Shown piece by piece: positions 25,772 through 34,179 of a stretch of 64,000 bases of DNA. Every line of letters starts with the position of its first letter. Position 1 is the first letter of the stretch. The stretch lies in NCBI GenBank assembly GCA_000824825.2, contig LM655206.1, positions 1,391-65,390 of the forward strand. The letters are read 5' to 3'. The notes under the pieces are model-generated. The model searched no databases, was not told the origin of the DNA, and saw only the letters and a program-made list of their open reading frames with translations. The stretch is from Mesorhizobium sp. ORS 3324 (lineage in GTDB: Bacteria > Pseudomonadota > Alphaproteobacteria > Rhizobiales > Rhizobiaceae). The position numbers and the translations under genes were made by a program.

Positions 25772-26830
25772 TCACGCTGCGACAGGGACCAGCCCATCCC
25801 GCATGTCGAAGCGCGCGGCTTCGTGCTGTCCATCGTAGACAGCCCATTCGACCTTGTCAGCCCCGACGCGGAAGACGGCACTTGCGAGCGTGTTCTCGAC
25901 ATCGCTGTCGGCCGGATCGGTGCGGTAGATCGGCAGCTCCGGGTCGGCCGCGTCCCACAATATGCCAAGCGCGCGGCCTCGCGGGTCTGCGTCGAGGGTT
26001 TGGCCGAGCAGCAGCTCGCCACGCCGCTGGCGCACGCCGGACGAACCGGTGACGATCTGCGACACACGTCCCGTGTCGGCATGGATGAGGTGGTTCGAAT
26101 GGACGCGCGCCGCGTCGACCGAATCGGCAGACACAGCCTGCGCAGTGAATTCGACGCTGAGAAGCCGCTCGTCGCCAACTTGCGCCAAAGTCAGGTGAAA
26201 GGCGCCGGCGCGTGGCGCCGATCTGAGCAGGGCCACCGCCGCGTCGAGATCGGGCGCGTCCAGCATCGCGCGGGCGAGCACCATGCGCGGCGTGCCTGCG
26301 CCGCCGGCCAGCGGCCTGATGTTGTTGACGGTCTGCACCAGCCCCTTCGACGTCGCGGCAAATGTATGTCCGGGTAGCGACCCGGGATAGACGAAGGCGG
26401 TGAATGGATTGCCGCCCGCGGAAGCCACATGGGCCAGCGCGCAGTGGCCTGCAAAATCCGGGTCGCCATCCTCGTTGTGGCCGATGACATGCGGCGAACC
26501 GGGCAATTGAACGGTCGTACAGCCATCCGGCGCCATCGCCCAGATGTCGCCGCGGCAGTTCCACAGGAAAACGTCCTCGAACGGCAACTCGAGCCCGGTG
26601 GCGAGGCCCTGCAGCTCTGCCCAATATCGCGGAAAGCGTTCCCGCACGATCGTCGCCATCGTGCCGATGCGAGGATCGGCGCGGCGGGCGGTCAGTTCGC
26701 GCCATGCCGCGGACGTACGGAAGTGGTCGTGCATGGCGGCCCTGCCGAAGCGCCCGAGTGCAGCGCCGACCTCGTACGGCGAACCCGCGACATCGATGAA
26801 GGAAAGCCGGCGGCCGGCATCATGCGACAT
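25772..26830 (-). CDS. C45-family Ntn-hydrolase (acyl-CoA:6-APA acyltransferase-like)
   Basis: A 352-aa protein of peptidase family C45, whose best-known member is the fungal enzyme acylating 6-aminopenicillanic acid. Bacterial members are amidohydrolases of mostly unknown substrate. Autocatalytic cleavage would expose Cys104 in MAPDGCTTVQLPG, and IGHNEDGDPDF follows as in other members. No signal peptide is seen, so it acts in the cytoplasm. The gene overlaps the end of the ABC ATPase gene by 11 bases and is part of the same operon, implying that the imported compound carries an amide or N-acyl bond. The reaction is inferred from family and context. Confidence 0.82.
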   Translation of the reverse strand: MSHDAGRRLSFIDVAGSPYEVGAALGRFGRAAMHDHFRTSAAWRELTARRADPRIGTMATIVRERFPRYWAELQGLATGLELPFEDVFLWNCRGDIWAMAPDGCTTVQLPGSPHVIGHNEDGDPDFAGHCALAHVASAGGNPFTAFVYPGSLPGHTFAATSKGLVQTVNNIRPLAGGAGTPRMVLARAMLDAPDLDAAVALLRSAPRAGAFHLTLAQVGDERLLSVEFTAQAVSADSVDAARVHSNHLIHADTGRVSQIVTGSSGVRQRRGELLLGQTLDADPRGRALGILWDAADPELPIYRTDPADSDVENTLASAVFRVGADKVEWAVYDGQHEAARFDMRDGLVPVAA

Positions 26831-27548
26831 GCTGCAGAAACTCTTTCAAGCGAGGATTTTGCGGGTTTGCAAGCAGCTCCCGCGGCTCGCCGTCAACAGC
26901 GATATTGCCGCCTTCCATGAAGATCAGCCTGGTGCCGACCTTGCGGGCAAAGGCCATCTCGTGGGTGACGACGATCATCGTCATGCCTTCCTCGGCCAGC
27001 GCCTGCATCACGCGCAGCACTTCATGCCTGAGTTCGGGATCGAGCGCCGAGGTCGGCTCGTCGAACAGCATCAGCTTCGGCTTGACGGCGAGCGCCCGCG
27101 CGATGGCGACGCGCTGTTGCTGGCCGCCGGAAAGCTCGCTCGGATAGTGATGGGCCCGATCGGCGAGACCGACCTTGGCGAGCATTTCCAGCGCCTGCTT
27201 TCGCGCCTCCTGCCTCGGTTCATGGCGCACGCGACGCGGACCGAAGGCGACGTTTTCCAGCGCCGTCATCTGCGGAAAGAGGTTGAACTGCTGGAAGACC
27301 ATGCCGGCTTCCTGGCGGATCAGGCGGACCATGCGGCCGCCTGCCTTGACGCTGATGCCGTCGACGACGAGGTCTCCGCCGTTGATCTCCTCCAGCGCGT
27401 TGATGCAGCGAAGCAGCGTCGACTTGCCGGAGCCGGACGGACCGATCAGGACCACCTTCTCGCCGGGCTCGATCGATAGGTCGACCTGGTCGAGGATGGT
27501 GACCTGGCCGAAGCGCTTCGTGACCTTTTTGAACTCCACGATGCTCAC
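26820..27548 (-). CDS. Polar amino acid ABC transporter, ATP-binding subunit
   Basis: A 242-aa ATPase with Walker A GPSGSGKST (36-44), signature LSGGQQQRVAIARAL, Walker B LMLFDEPTSALDP and the switch His in VVTHEM. It is closest in style to GlnQ/HisP proteins of polar amino acid transporters. The start is GTG at 27548, overlapping the permease stop (GTGA), so the two are translationally coupled. It energises uptake by the adjacent permease and binding protein. Confidence 0.95.
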   Translation of the reverse strand: MSIVEFKKVTKRFGQVTILDQVDLSIEPGEKVVLIGPSGSGKSTLLRCINALEEINGGDLVVDGISVKAGGRMVRLIRQEAGMVFQQFNLFPQMTALENVAFGPRRVRHEPRQEARKQALEMLAKVGLADRAHHYPSELSGGQQQRVAIARALAVKPKLMLFDEPTSALDPELRHEVLRVMQALAEEGMTMIVVTHEMAFARKVGTRLIFMEGGNIAVDGEPRELLANPQNPRLKEFLQHVA

Positions 27549-28201
27549 AGGATGCGCATCCTCTTTTCGGTCAGCCTGAGGATCAGCGTGAGCGCGCCGG
27601 TCATGATCAGGTAGAACATCGCCACGGCCGACCAGATTTCGACGGCGCGGAAGTTGGCCGCCATGATTTCCTGACCTTGCCGGGTGAGTTCGCCGACGCC
27701 GATGACGATGAACAGCGACGTATCCTTCAGGCTGACGATGAACTGGTTGCCGAGCGCCGGGATCATGCGGCGGAAGGCAAGCGGACCGATGATGTAGAGA
27801 AGCACTTTCCAGAATGGCAGGCCGAGCGCGAGGCCTGCTTCTCGCAATCCGCGATGGACGGAGAGAAACGAGCCGCGCACGATCTCGGCAATGTAGGCGC
27901 CGGCATTGATGATGATCGCCATGATGGCGGCCGCCAGCGGGTTGATGCGGACATTCGCCAGGATCGGCAGCGCGAAATAGATGAACATCACCTGCACGAT
28001 GATCGGCGTTCCGCGAATGAGCTCGACATAGACGAAGGCGATGGCGTTGAGGACGACATTGCCATAGGCACGCGCCAAACCGGCGGCGGCGCCGATCACC
28101 AAGCCGCCGGCAAGCCCGGCGAGCGCGATCAGCACAGTGAGGCGGGCGCCTTTCAGCAACTCGGGCAGGGCCTGCCAGATGACGGACCAGTCGAAATCCA
28201 T
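27545..28201 (-). CDS. Polar amino acid ABC transporter, permease subunit
   Basis: A 218-aa inner-membrane permease of the HisM/GlnP type. The N-terminus precedes about five hydrophobic helices, and the cytoplasmic EAA loop reads EAGLALGLPFWKVLLYIIGP. VELIRGTPIIVQVMF is the typical conserved segment of this family. Only one permease gene is present, so the transporter would have a homodimeric membrane part. It lies between the solute-binding protein gene and the ATPase gene, with which it overlaps. Confidence 0.93.
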   Translation of the reverse strand: MDFDWSVIWQALPELLKGARLTVLIALAGLAGGLVIGAAAGLARAYGNVVLNAIAFVYVELIRGTPIIVQVMFIYFALPILANVRINPLAAAIMAIIINAGAYIAEIVRGSFLSVHRGLREAGLALGLPFWKVLLYIIGPLAFRRMIPALGNQFIVSLKDTSLFIVIGVGELTRQGQEIMAANFRAVEIWSAVAMFYLIMTGALTLILRLTEKRMRIL

Positions 28202-28275
28202 GAGAGCTATCCTTCAGGGAAGGCGCGCCGGCCATGCCGGCGCGCGCCATGGGGATTCGAGGAGAACCCCGATGA

Positions 28276-29028
28276 TCAGCTCTTCGGCGGCTCGGTGCCG
28301 AACCATTTTTTGTAGATGGTGCTGTAGGTGCCGTCGCCCTTCAGCTTGGCGATAGAGGCGTTGACCTTGGCGACGAGCTCGCTGCCCTTCGGGAAGGCGA
28401 TGCCATATTGCTGGGCCATCATCTGTGGGCCGACGGTCTTCACTTTCCCCTGACCGTTGGTCTTGATGTAGTAGAGCACGTTCGGCGTGTCGTGCATGGC
28501 GGCATCCGCGCGTCCGGTCGCGACTTCGAGATAGGCATTATCGCTGTTCGGGAACAGCCGCAGATCCGTGCCCTTGAAGTGCTCCTTGGCGTAATCGGTC
28601 GCCGAGGTGCCGGTCTTCACGGCAAGTGTCTTGCCGACGAGATCTTCCGGCCCCTTGATCGTGCTGTTGACCGGCACCATCAGCAGGAAGCCGCTGTCGT
28701 AGTAGCCGTCCGAAAAGTCGATGACCTTCTTGCGCTCGTCCTTGATGGTGATGCCGGCCAGTCCGACGTCGACCTGCTTAGTTTGCAGCGCCGGGATGAT
28801 GCCGTTGAAGTCCATCGGCTGCAGTGTGTAGGTCACGCCGATATCCTTGGCGATTGCGGCCCACAGGTCGATGTCGAACCCGACATATTTGTCGCCTTCC
28901 TTGAATTCGAACGGAACGAAGGCGGTGTCCGTTGCCACGATCAGGTCGTCGGCAAAAGCCGGCTGGCCAAGGACGAGCGTTGCCGCGACGGCCGCGGCGG
29001 CGGTGAGGCTTGCAAGTGCGAACTTCAT
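28276..29028 (-). CDS. Periplasmic amino acid-binding protein of the ABC transporter
   Basis: A 250-aa solute-binding protein of family 3 (GlnH/HisJ type). Residues 1-26 are a classic signal peptide ending GQPAFA. The mature part starts DDLIVATDTAFVPFEFKEGD, then the ligand-binding lobe sequences GFDIDLWAAIAKDIGVTY and GITIKDERKKVIDFSDGYYDSG. The family binds polar amino acids, amines or opines; the ligand here is unknown but presumably is the substrate of the adjacent C45, BKACE and aminotransferase enzymes. Palindromes at 29100-29124 lie upstream. Confidence 0.93.
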   Translation of the reverse strand: MKFALASLTAAAAVAATLVLGQPAFADDLIVATDTAFVPFEFKEGDKYVGFDIDLWAAIAKDIGVTYTLQPMDFNGIIPALQTKQVDVGLAGITIKDERKKVIDFSDGYYDSGFLLMVPVNSTIKGPEDLVGKTLAVKTGTSATDYAKEHFKGTDLRLFPNSDNAYLEVATGRADAAMHDTPNVLYYIKTNGQGKVKTVGPQMMAQQYGIAFPKGSELVAKVNASIAKLKGDGTYSTIYKKWFGTEPPKS

Positions 29029-29099
29029 TTTTCGGGTTCCCCTTTTTGTTGGAATTGCGCGGGAAGCCTAACACCGTCGATCCGATATCGCAAATTGAA

Positions 29100-29124
29100 A
29101 ATGCATTTCGAAGAAAAATGCATT
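29100..29124. promoter_or_regulatory. Twin AATGCATT palindromes upstream of the transporter operon
   Basis: Two identical 8-bp palindromes AATGCATT lie at 29100-29107 and 29117-29124, 17 bases centre to centre, about 70-95 bases upstream of the binding-protein start. Each is preceded by AA, and the segment is strongly AT-rich compared with the surroundings. Spacing and position suit a dimeric repressor such as one of the two RpiR proteins of this locus. Confidence 0.5.
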
Positions 29125-29192
29125 CAATATTTGCATTGCACGGCTATGATTGAACCTGCCGAGGGATGCCTGTCAGCGAAAATTCAGGTGGC

Positions 29193-30020
29193 TCAGGCGG
29201 CGGCCCACTGGCCTCTAAGCGTGTCCGCGTTGGCGAGACTGAGCGCGCAGGCTTCGACTGCCCGCCTGGTAGCCGTAACCAGGTCTTGGTTTCCGGAAGC
29301 CAGGGCTCCATCGGGCAGGAAAAGATTGTTCTCGAACCCGACGCGCGCATGCCCGCCGAGCAGCGCGGCGGCTGTCACGCACGCCGTCTCCTGGCCGCCG
29401 AAGGCGCAAACCATCCAATGGCTGGCGGCGGCAATGCCGGGCACCAGGAACGGCAGCAGGTCGGCGGGTCGGGACGTCTGTCCGACCGTGTAGCGGCCAA
29501 GCACGTAGAGAACCGGCAGATTGTCGAAGGGGATCAGGCCGCGACCCGCGAGCGCCGCGAGATAGGTCGCCTCCTCTGGGGTATAGAGGATGATCTGCGG
29601 CGTCACCTTCTCCCTGCGCAGCGTTTCGAGGAACGCGGCGAACGCCACTTCATGCGTTGGGTCGGGTACGAATTCGCGCAAGGCAAGCGAAACCGCTTCG
29701 GGTCGCGTTTCCAGCACCACCCGCATCTGCTGTTCCGGCCGGTAGATGCCCAGCGCCTCGCTGGTGATCTGGAGAACGAGCCTGTCGCCGATGCTGGCCC
29801 TGATTGCAGCGGTGGCGACCCGATAGGCTTCGGTGTCGAGCAGGTGGCGCGCGTCGCGGTCGCGGACATGGATATGGATCATGGCGGCACCGGCTTCGAG
29901 CGAAGCTGCGGCCACATCCGCCAACTCATCCGGTGCAATCGGCAAGGCTGGATGATCGGCTTTCGTGCGTCGGCCGCCATTTGGCGCCACGGCGATCGCA
30001 ACGCGATTTTGGTCCGGCAT
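29193..30020 (-). CDS. BKACE family protein (DUF849, beta-keto acid cleavage enzyme)
   Basis: A 275-aa protein of the BKACE family, founded by the 3-keto-5-aminohexanoate cleavage enzyme Kce. Family members use a zinc ion to transfer acetyl-CoA-derived carbon to a beta-keto acid, giving acetoacetate and a new acyl-CoA. VAPNGGRRTK near the start, the zinc ligands His49 and His51 in MIHIHVRD, and the C-terminal GGHARVGFENNLF match the family pattern. The start at 30020 has GGAG six bases upstream; 30041 is also in frame. It is first in the minus-strand operon, divergent from rpiR, and next to an aminotransferase that could supply the keto acid. Confidence 0.9.
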   Translation of the reverse strand: MPDQNRVAIAVAPNGGRRTKADHPALPIAPDELADVAAASLEAGAAMIHIHVRDRDARHLLDTEAYRVATAAIRASIGDRLVLQITSEALGIYRPEQQMRVVLETRPEAVSLALREFVPDPTHEVAFAAFLETLRREKVTPQIILYTPEEATYLAALAGRGLIPFDNLPVLYVLGRYTVGQTSRPADLLPFLVPGIAAASHWMVCAFGGQETACVTAAALLGGHARVGFENNLFLPDGALASGNQDLVTATRRAVEACALSLANADTLRGQWAAA

Positions 30021-30034
30021 CGATTGCTCCGTTT

Positions 30035-30070
30035 GTTGCAAATATGTGATATGTGCAACATATATTGCAC
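30035..30070. promoter_or_regulatory. Overlapping TTGCA palindromes in the BKACE-rpiR divergent promoter
   Basis: GTGCAA-CATATA-TTGCAC (30053-30070) is a perfect palindrome with 6-bp arms. It overlaps a larger inverted pair GTTGCA (30035-30040) and TGCAAC (30054-30059). Both sit in the 79-base gap between the divergent starts, and the region is AT-rich. A dimeric regulator encoded next door (rpiR) could bind here and control both directions. Confidence 0.55.
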
Positions 30071-30099
30071 AATCTCGGGATTGCGTCTATGGTGACGGC

Positions 30100-30990
30100 A
30101 TGATCCGCGCGCCGCTCACCGATGCCATCGTCGAAGCCTTCGACACGCTGCCCTCGCAGCTTCAGGACGCTGCCCGCTATCTTCTCGACAATCCCGAGGA
30201 CGTCGCGCTGCTGTCGATGCGCGAGCAGGCGCGCCGCGCCGGCCTCCAGCCCTGGACGATGGTGCGCCTGGCAAAGCGGCTGGGCTTCGACGGCTACGAG
30301 CCGCTGCGCTCGCTCTACGCCAATGCCATGCGGCAGGGCGAGCTCGGCTTTGCCGGCAAGGCCGGCACGCAGCTCGCGCACCAGCAGGAGGTCGGCGACC
30401 GGGCATTGGCCGCCGAGATGATCAAGTCGCTGTCCAGCCAGATCGCCGAGCTTGCCCACCCGGAGCGGCTCGATTCCCTGGCGGCCGCGGCAGAGCGTCT
30501 CCATGCCGCACGTCGGGTTTTCTGCCTCGGCCTGCGCTCCAGCCATCCTGTCGTCGCGCATTTCGCCTATGTCATGTCCTTCCTCGGCGAGAAGGCGGTG
30601 ATGCTGGACGGCTCGTCGGGAGCCGGTACCGACGCCATTCGTCTCGCGACAGCCGAGGATGTTCTGTTCGTAGCCAGTGTCGCTCCCTACACCAGGCTCA
30701 CCGTCGATCTTGCTCGCCGCGCCGCCGCCACCGGCGTGCCCGTGATCGCGCTCACCGACAGTATCGTGTCGCCGCTTGTCGGCCTGGCTGCACAATCGGT
30801 CCTCGCTCCGACGGAAAGCCCGTCCTTCTTCCACACTATGTCGCCGGCATTCGTCATCGGCGAGGTGCTCGCGGCGCTGATCGCCGGCAAGGGTGGAGAA
30901 AGGGCGCTGGCCGCCATCCGCCGCACCGAGGACCAGTTGTCTCAGCTCGACATCCACATCTTGCCGCCGCGCGGCCGGAGGAAAACATGA
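30100..30990 (+). CDS. RpiR-family transcriptional regulator
   Basis: A 296-aa regulator with an N-terminal HTH_6 domain (about 20-80; SMREQARRAGLQPWTMVRLAKRL) and a SIS domain (about 130-260; RVFCLGLRSSHPVVAHFAYV and VLFVASVAPYTRLTVDLARR). It shares the APYTR motif and plan with the RpiR protein at 24840-25757, so the two are paralogues within one locus. Its stop overlaps the aminotransferase start (ATGA), so both are co-expressed. It probably controls the divergent BKACE-transporter operon. Confidence 0.88.
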   Translation: MIRAPLTDAIVEAFDTLPSQLQDAARYLLDNPEDVALLSMREQARRAGLQPWTMVRLAKRLGFDGYEPLRSLYANAMRQGELGFAGKAGTQLAHQQEVGDRALAAEMIKSLSSQIAELAHPERLDSLAAAAERLHAARRVFCLGLRSSHPVVAHFAYVMSFLGEKAVMLDGSSGAGTDAIRLATAEDVLFVASVAPYTRLTVDLARRAAATGVPVIALTDSIVSPLVGLAAQSVLAPTESPSFFHTMSPAFVIGEVLAALIAGKGGERALAAIRRTEDQLSQLDIHILPPRGRRKT

Positions 30991-32312
30991 CCCATATCCT
31001 GCATCGTCAGATCCACGCCTCGCTCCCGGTGGCCAGCGGCGGCAGGGGCATCGAGCTCTTCGATGCCGACGGGCGCGCCTATATCGACGCGTCGGGCGGG
31101 GCAGCCGTTTCGTGTCTCGGCCACGGCCATCCCGATATCCTCGCCGCCATGCACAGGCAGGCCGACCGGCTTGCCTATGCCCACACCAGCTTCTTCACCA
31201 GCGAAGTAGCCGAAGCCCTGGCCGACCGGCTTGTCGCGGACGCGCCTGCCGGCATCAGCCATTGCTACTTCGTCTCGGGCGGCTCGGAAGCGGTCGAGGC
31301 GGCACTCAAGATGGCGCGGCAGTATTTCGTCGAGATCGGCCAACCCCAGCGCCGCAACATCATTGCGCGCAGGCAGAGCTACCACGGCAACACGCTCGGC
31401 GCGCTCGCGACCGGCGGCAATGAATGGCGGCGCGCGCAGTTCAGGCCGCTGCTCATCGAGACGCACCACATCGACCCATGCTTCGCCTATCGTTTCCAGG
31501 AAGCCGGCGAGACGGACGAGGACTATGCCGCTCGGGCCGCGCAGGCGCTGGAAGACAAGATCCTCGAGCTCGGACCTGAGACGGTCATGGCCTTCGTTGC
31601 CGAAACAGTCGTCGGCGCGACGGCGGGGGCGGTGCCGCCGGTTGCGGATTACTTCCGCCGTATCCGCGATATCTGCGACCGTTACGGCGTCCTCCTGATC
31701 CTCGACGAGGTGATGTGCGGCATGGGCCGCACCGGAACGCTGCATGCCTGCGAGCAGGACGGTATTGCTCCCGACCTGATGACGATCGCCAAGGGGCTAG
31801 GCGGCGGCTATCAGCCGATCGGCGCGGTGCTGCTGAGCCGGAAGATATTCGACGCGTTCTCGAACGGCTCCGGGCTCTTCCAGCACGGCCATACCTATAT
31901 CTGCCACCCGATGGCCTGTGCCGCGGCACTTGCCGTTCAGGAGGTCACTGCCCGCGACGGGCTGCTCGAGAACGTGAAAGCCATGGGCGCGCATCTGGCG
32001 CGCCGACTCGGCGAGCGTTTCGGGAACCATCCCAACGTCGGCGACGTTCGCGGTCGCGGCCTGTTCATGGGCGTCGAGCTGGTCGAGGACCGCTCGACGA
32101 AGCAGCCTTTCGATCCGAAGCGGAAGCTGCATGCGCGCATCAAGAAAGCCGCCATGGCGCGCGGCCTCCTCGTCTACCCGATGGGCGGCACGATCGACGG
32201 GGTGAACGGCGACCACGTGCTTCTTGCCCCGCCCTTCATCTGCGACGCGCCGGCAATCGACGCGATCGTCGAACGCCTCGACGATGCCATCGGCGAGGCG
32301 TTGCGGACCTGA
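30987..32312 (+). CDS. Class III aminotransferase
   Basis: A 441-aa PLP enzyme that transfers amino groups, usually from omega- or beta-positioned amines, to pyruvate or 2-oxoglutarate. Lys269 in TIAKGLGGGYQPIGA binds PLP, Asp240 in LLILDEVMCGMGRTG contacts its ring nitrogen, and FVSGGSEAVEAALKMARQY contacts the phosphate. The start overlaps the rpiR stop by four bases. Together with the divergent BKACE gene this suggests conversion of a beta-amino acid to a beta-keto acid and then cleavage; that is an inference. Confidence 0.92.
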   Translation: MTHILHRQIHASLPVASGGRGIELFDADGRAYIDASGGAAVSCLGHGHPDILAAMHRQADRLAYAHTSFFTSEVAEALADRLVADAPAGISHCYFVSGGSEAVEAALKMARQYFVEIGQPQRRNIIARRQSYHGNTLGALATGGNEWRRAQFRPLLIETHHIDPCFAYRFQEAGETDEDYAARAAQALEDKILELGPETVMAFVAETVVGATAGAVPPVADYFRRIRDICDRYGVLLILDEVMCGMGRTGTLHACEQDGIAPDLMTIAKGLGGGYQPIGAVLLSRKIFDAFSNGSGLFQHGHTYICHPMACAAALAVQEVTARDGLLENVKAMGAHLARRLGERFGNHPNVGDVRGRGLFMGVELVEDRSTKQPFDPKRKLHARIKKAAMARGLLVYPMGGTIDGVNGDHVLLAPPFICDAPAIDAIVERLDDAIGEALRT

Positions 32313-32361
32313 CGCAATCGGCGATGTGAGATAATCATCGCCCGAGGAAGGCGATGGCAGC

Positions 32362-33183
32362 TCAGAAGATCTCGTTGGTCATCTGCCTGATCGGACCGAG
32401 CAGGATCGAGCCGGTCGGCACCCCGTTGTCGATCGGGATGGCCTTGCGCTCGGGCATGTCGGACACCGGCTCGCCGATATCGGCCGTCACGACAACCGGG
32501 GTCTTGTTGGGAACACGGTCGTAAAGGTCGATGATGTCCTGGTTGATCAGGCGCACGCAGCCCGAAGAGACGGACTTGCCGATCGACCACCATTCCGGCG
32601 AGCCGTGCAGGCGGTAGAGCGTGTCCTGGCTGCCTTGGAACAGGTAGAGCGCGCGGGCGCCGAGCGGGTTCTTCAGGCCGCCGGGCATGCCGCCATTCTT
32701 GGCGCTGAATTGCGCCAGTTCCGGCTGGCGGCCGATCATGTCGTCCGGCGGCGTCCATTTCGGCCACTTCTGCTTCCACTGCACCACCGCGTCGCCCGAC
32801 CACTCGAAGCCGGCGCGGCCGAGGCCGACGCCGTAGCGGATCGCCTGGCCGCCCTCGCGAACCAGATAGAGGAAGTGGTTGGTGGTATCGACGACGATAG
32901 TGCCCGGCCGCTGTCCGGTCGGATCGGGAACGATCTGGCGCAAATATCTGTGATCGATCTTGTTCACCGGGATAGCCGGCAGGTCGAAGCCGTTGTCGGA
33001 CATCGGCCCGTACATCGTCTCGTAGTCGCCGAGCGGCGGCTCCACATAGGCCGGCGGTGGCGGCTGGACGGGTTCGGGACCGGGACCGGTGGTGGTGCAG
33101 GCGGAAACCGCAAGGGAAGCCGCGCCAAGGGCAGTGAAATTGAGGAAGCCACGGCGGCTGACGCGGAAGGAATCGTCTGACAT
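32362..33183 (-). CDS. L,D-transpeptidase (ErfK/YbiS/YkuD family), probable lipoprotein
   Basis: A 273-aa envelope enzyme forming 3-3 cross-links or attaching proteins to peptidoglycan. The N-terminus holds both a twin-arginine motif (SRRGFLNF) and a lipobox ending at Cys29 (LAVSACT), then a proline-rich linker (34-50). The YkuD domain has His193 in YRLHGSPEWW and the catalytic Cys209 in SVSSGCVRL. AAAGG before the ATG at 33183 supports this start over a longer frame. Two genes on the same strand (HAD and this) are separated by about 180 bases. Confidence 0.92.
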   Translation of the reverse strand: MSDDSFRVSRRGFLNFTALGAASLAVSACTTTGPGPEPVQPPPPAYVEPPLGDYETMYGPMSDNGFDLPAIPVNKIDHRYLRQIVPDPTGQRPGTIVVDTTNHFLYLVREGGQAIRYGVGLGRAGFEWSGDAVVQWKQKWPKWTPPDDMIGRQPELAQFSAKNGGMPGGLKNPLGARALYLFQGSQDTLYRLHGSPEWWSIGKSVSSGCVRLINQDIIDLYDRVPNKTPVVVTADIGEPVSDMPERKAIPIDNGVPTGSILLGPIRQMTNEIF

Positions 33184-33362
33184 GGTTGCCTTTTCTCGGG
33201 TCTTGAATTCGCAAGAAAGCATGGAATCCGCAGGCAAGCAGGCCGCCGGCAGCTCCAATAACAGTCGGCACTGATAGGCGGTTCCAATTCTGGCCTGAGG
33301 GTGGACAAACAGAGGCGAAGCTGTGACCGCAACGCCTCTGTTGCGCTGCAGCAACAGCTCCC

Positions 33363-34025
33363 TCATACGTCCGTCAGAAGACCTTCGAGCGAGGGCAGGA
33401 TCAGTCCGGGCGGAAAGTCCCGGTATTCGTCGGGCTGGTTGGTGCGGTTGATCCAGACGGTGCGAAAGCCGAACTTGGCGGCGCCGGCGACATCCCAGCG
33501 GTTGGAGGACTGGAACGACACCGCGCCCGGATAAAGCCGCCAGCCGGTGACCACCATGTCGTAGACCGCAGGGTCGGTCTTGAAGCGCCTGATCTCGTCG
33601 ACCGAGAAGACGTCGTCGAGGATCTGGTCGAGCGCCGCCGACTTCGCCGCCGCCTGCAGCATCTCCGGCGAGCCGTTGGACAGGATCGCGAGCTTGGCGC
33701 CCGATGCCTTGAGCGCCTTCAGCACCGCCGGCACTTCCGGATAGCAATCGAGCTGCCAATAGGCTTCGAGCAGCCTGGCCCTCATCGCCGGATCGGCCGA
33801 GGGCACCTTGCGCAGCGCGAAATCCAGCGCCTGCTCGGTGAGCTGCCAGAAATCGGCATAGGCGCCCATCAGCGTCCTGACCCAGGAATATTCGAGCTGC
33901 TTGGCGCGCCAGATTTCGGAGAGGAGCTGGCCGTCCGGCCCGATCTCGCCGGCATGGCGGCGCACGGCCGCGTGCACGTCGAACAACGTGCCGTAGGCGT
34001 CGAAGACATAGGCCGCATGGTGCAT
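33363..34025 (-). CDS. Haloacid dehalogenase type II (HAD superfamily)
   Basis: A 220-aa HAD-fold enzyme, probably an (S)-2-haloacid dehalogenase. Motif I is VFDAYGTLFDV with nucleophile Asp9, motif II is ILSNGSPEML, motif III Lys lies in RRFKTDPAVYD, and FQSSNRWDVAGAAKFGFRTVW carries the final acidic residue. The family displaces halide from short 2-haloacids and forms 2-hydroxyacids. It is flanked by envelope genes, not other dehalogenation genes, so the physiological substrate is uncertain. Confidence 0.9.
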   Translation of the reverse strand: MHHAAYVFDAYGTLFDVHAAVRRHAGEIGPDGQLLSEIWRAKQLEYSWVRTLMGAYADFWQLTEQALDFALRKVPSADPAMRARLLEAYWQLDCYPEVPAVLKALKASGAKLAILSNGSPEMLQAAAKSAALDQILDDVFSVDEIRRFKTDPAVYDMVVTGWRLYPGAVSFQSSNRWDVAGAAKFGFRTVWINRTNQPDEYRDFPPGLILPSLEGLLTDV

Positions 34026-34179
34026 GGCTTAGAGTTTTGCGGCCTGGCGCGGCGCCGCGCAAGCGCTGATTGCGCGCAAGTGCCTCTGGCCTCAACGATT
34101 TTCGCCGATGTCGGTTGACGCGGGCCGCCAAAGCATCGTCCTATGACCGCTCGAAGATCATCGATATGGACGGCGAACG

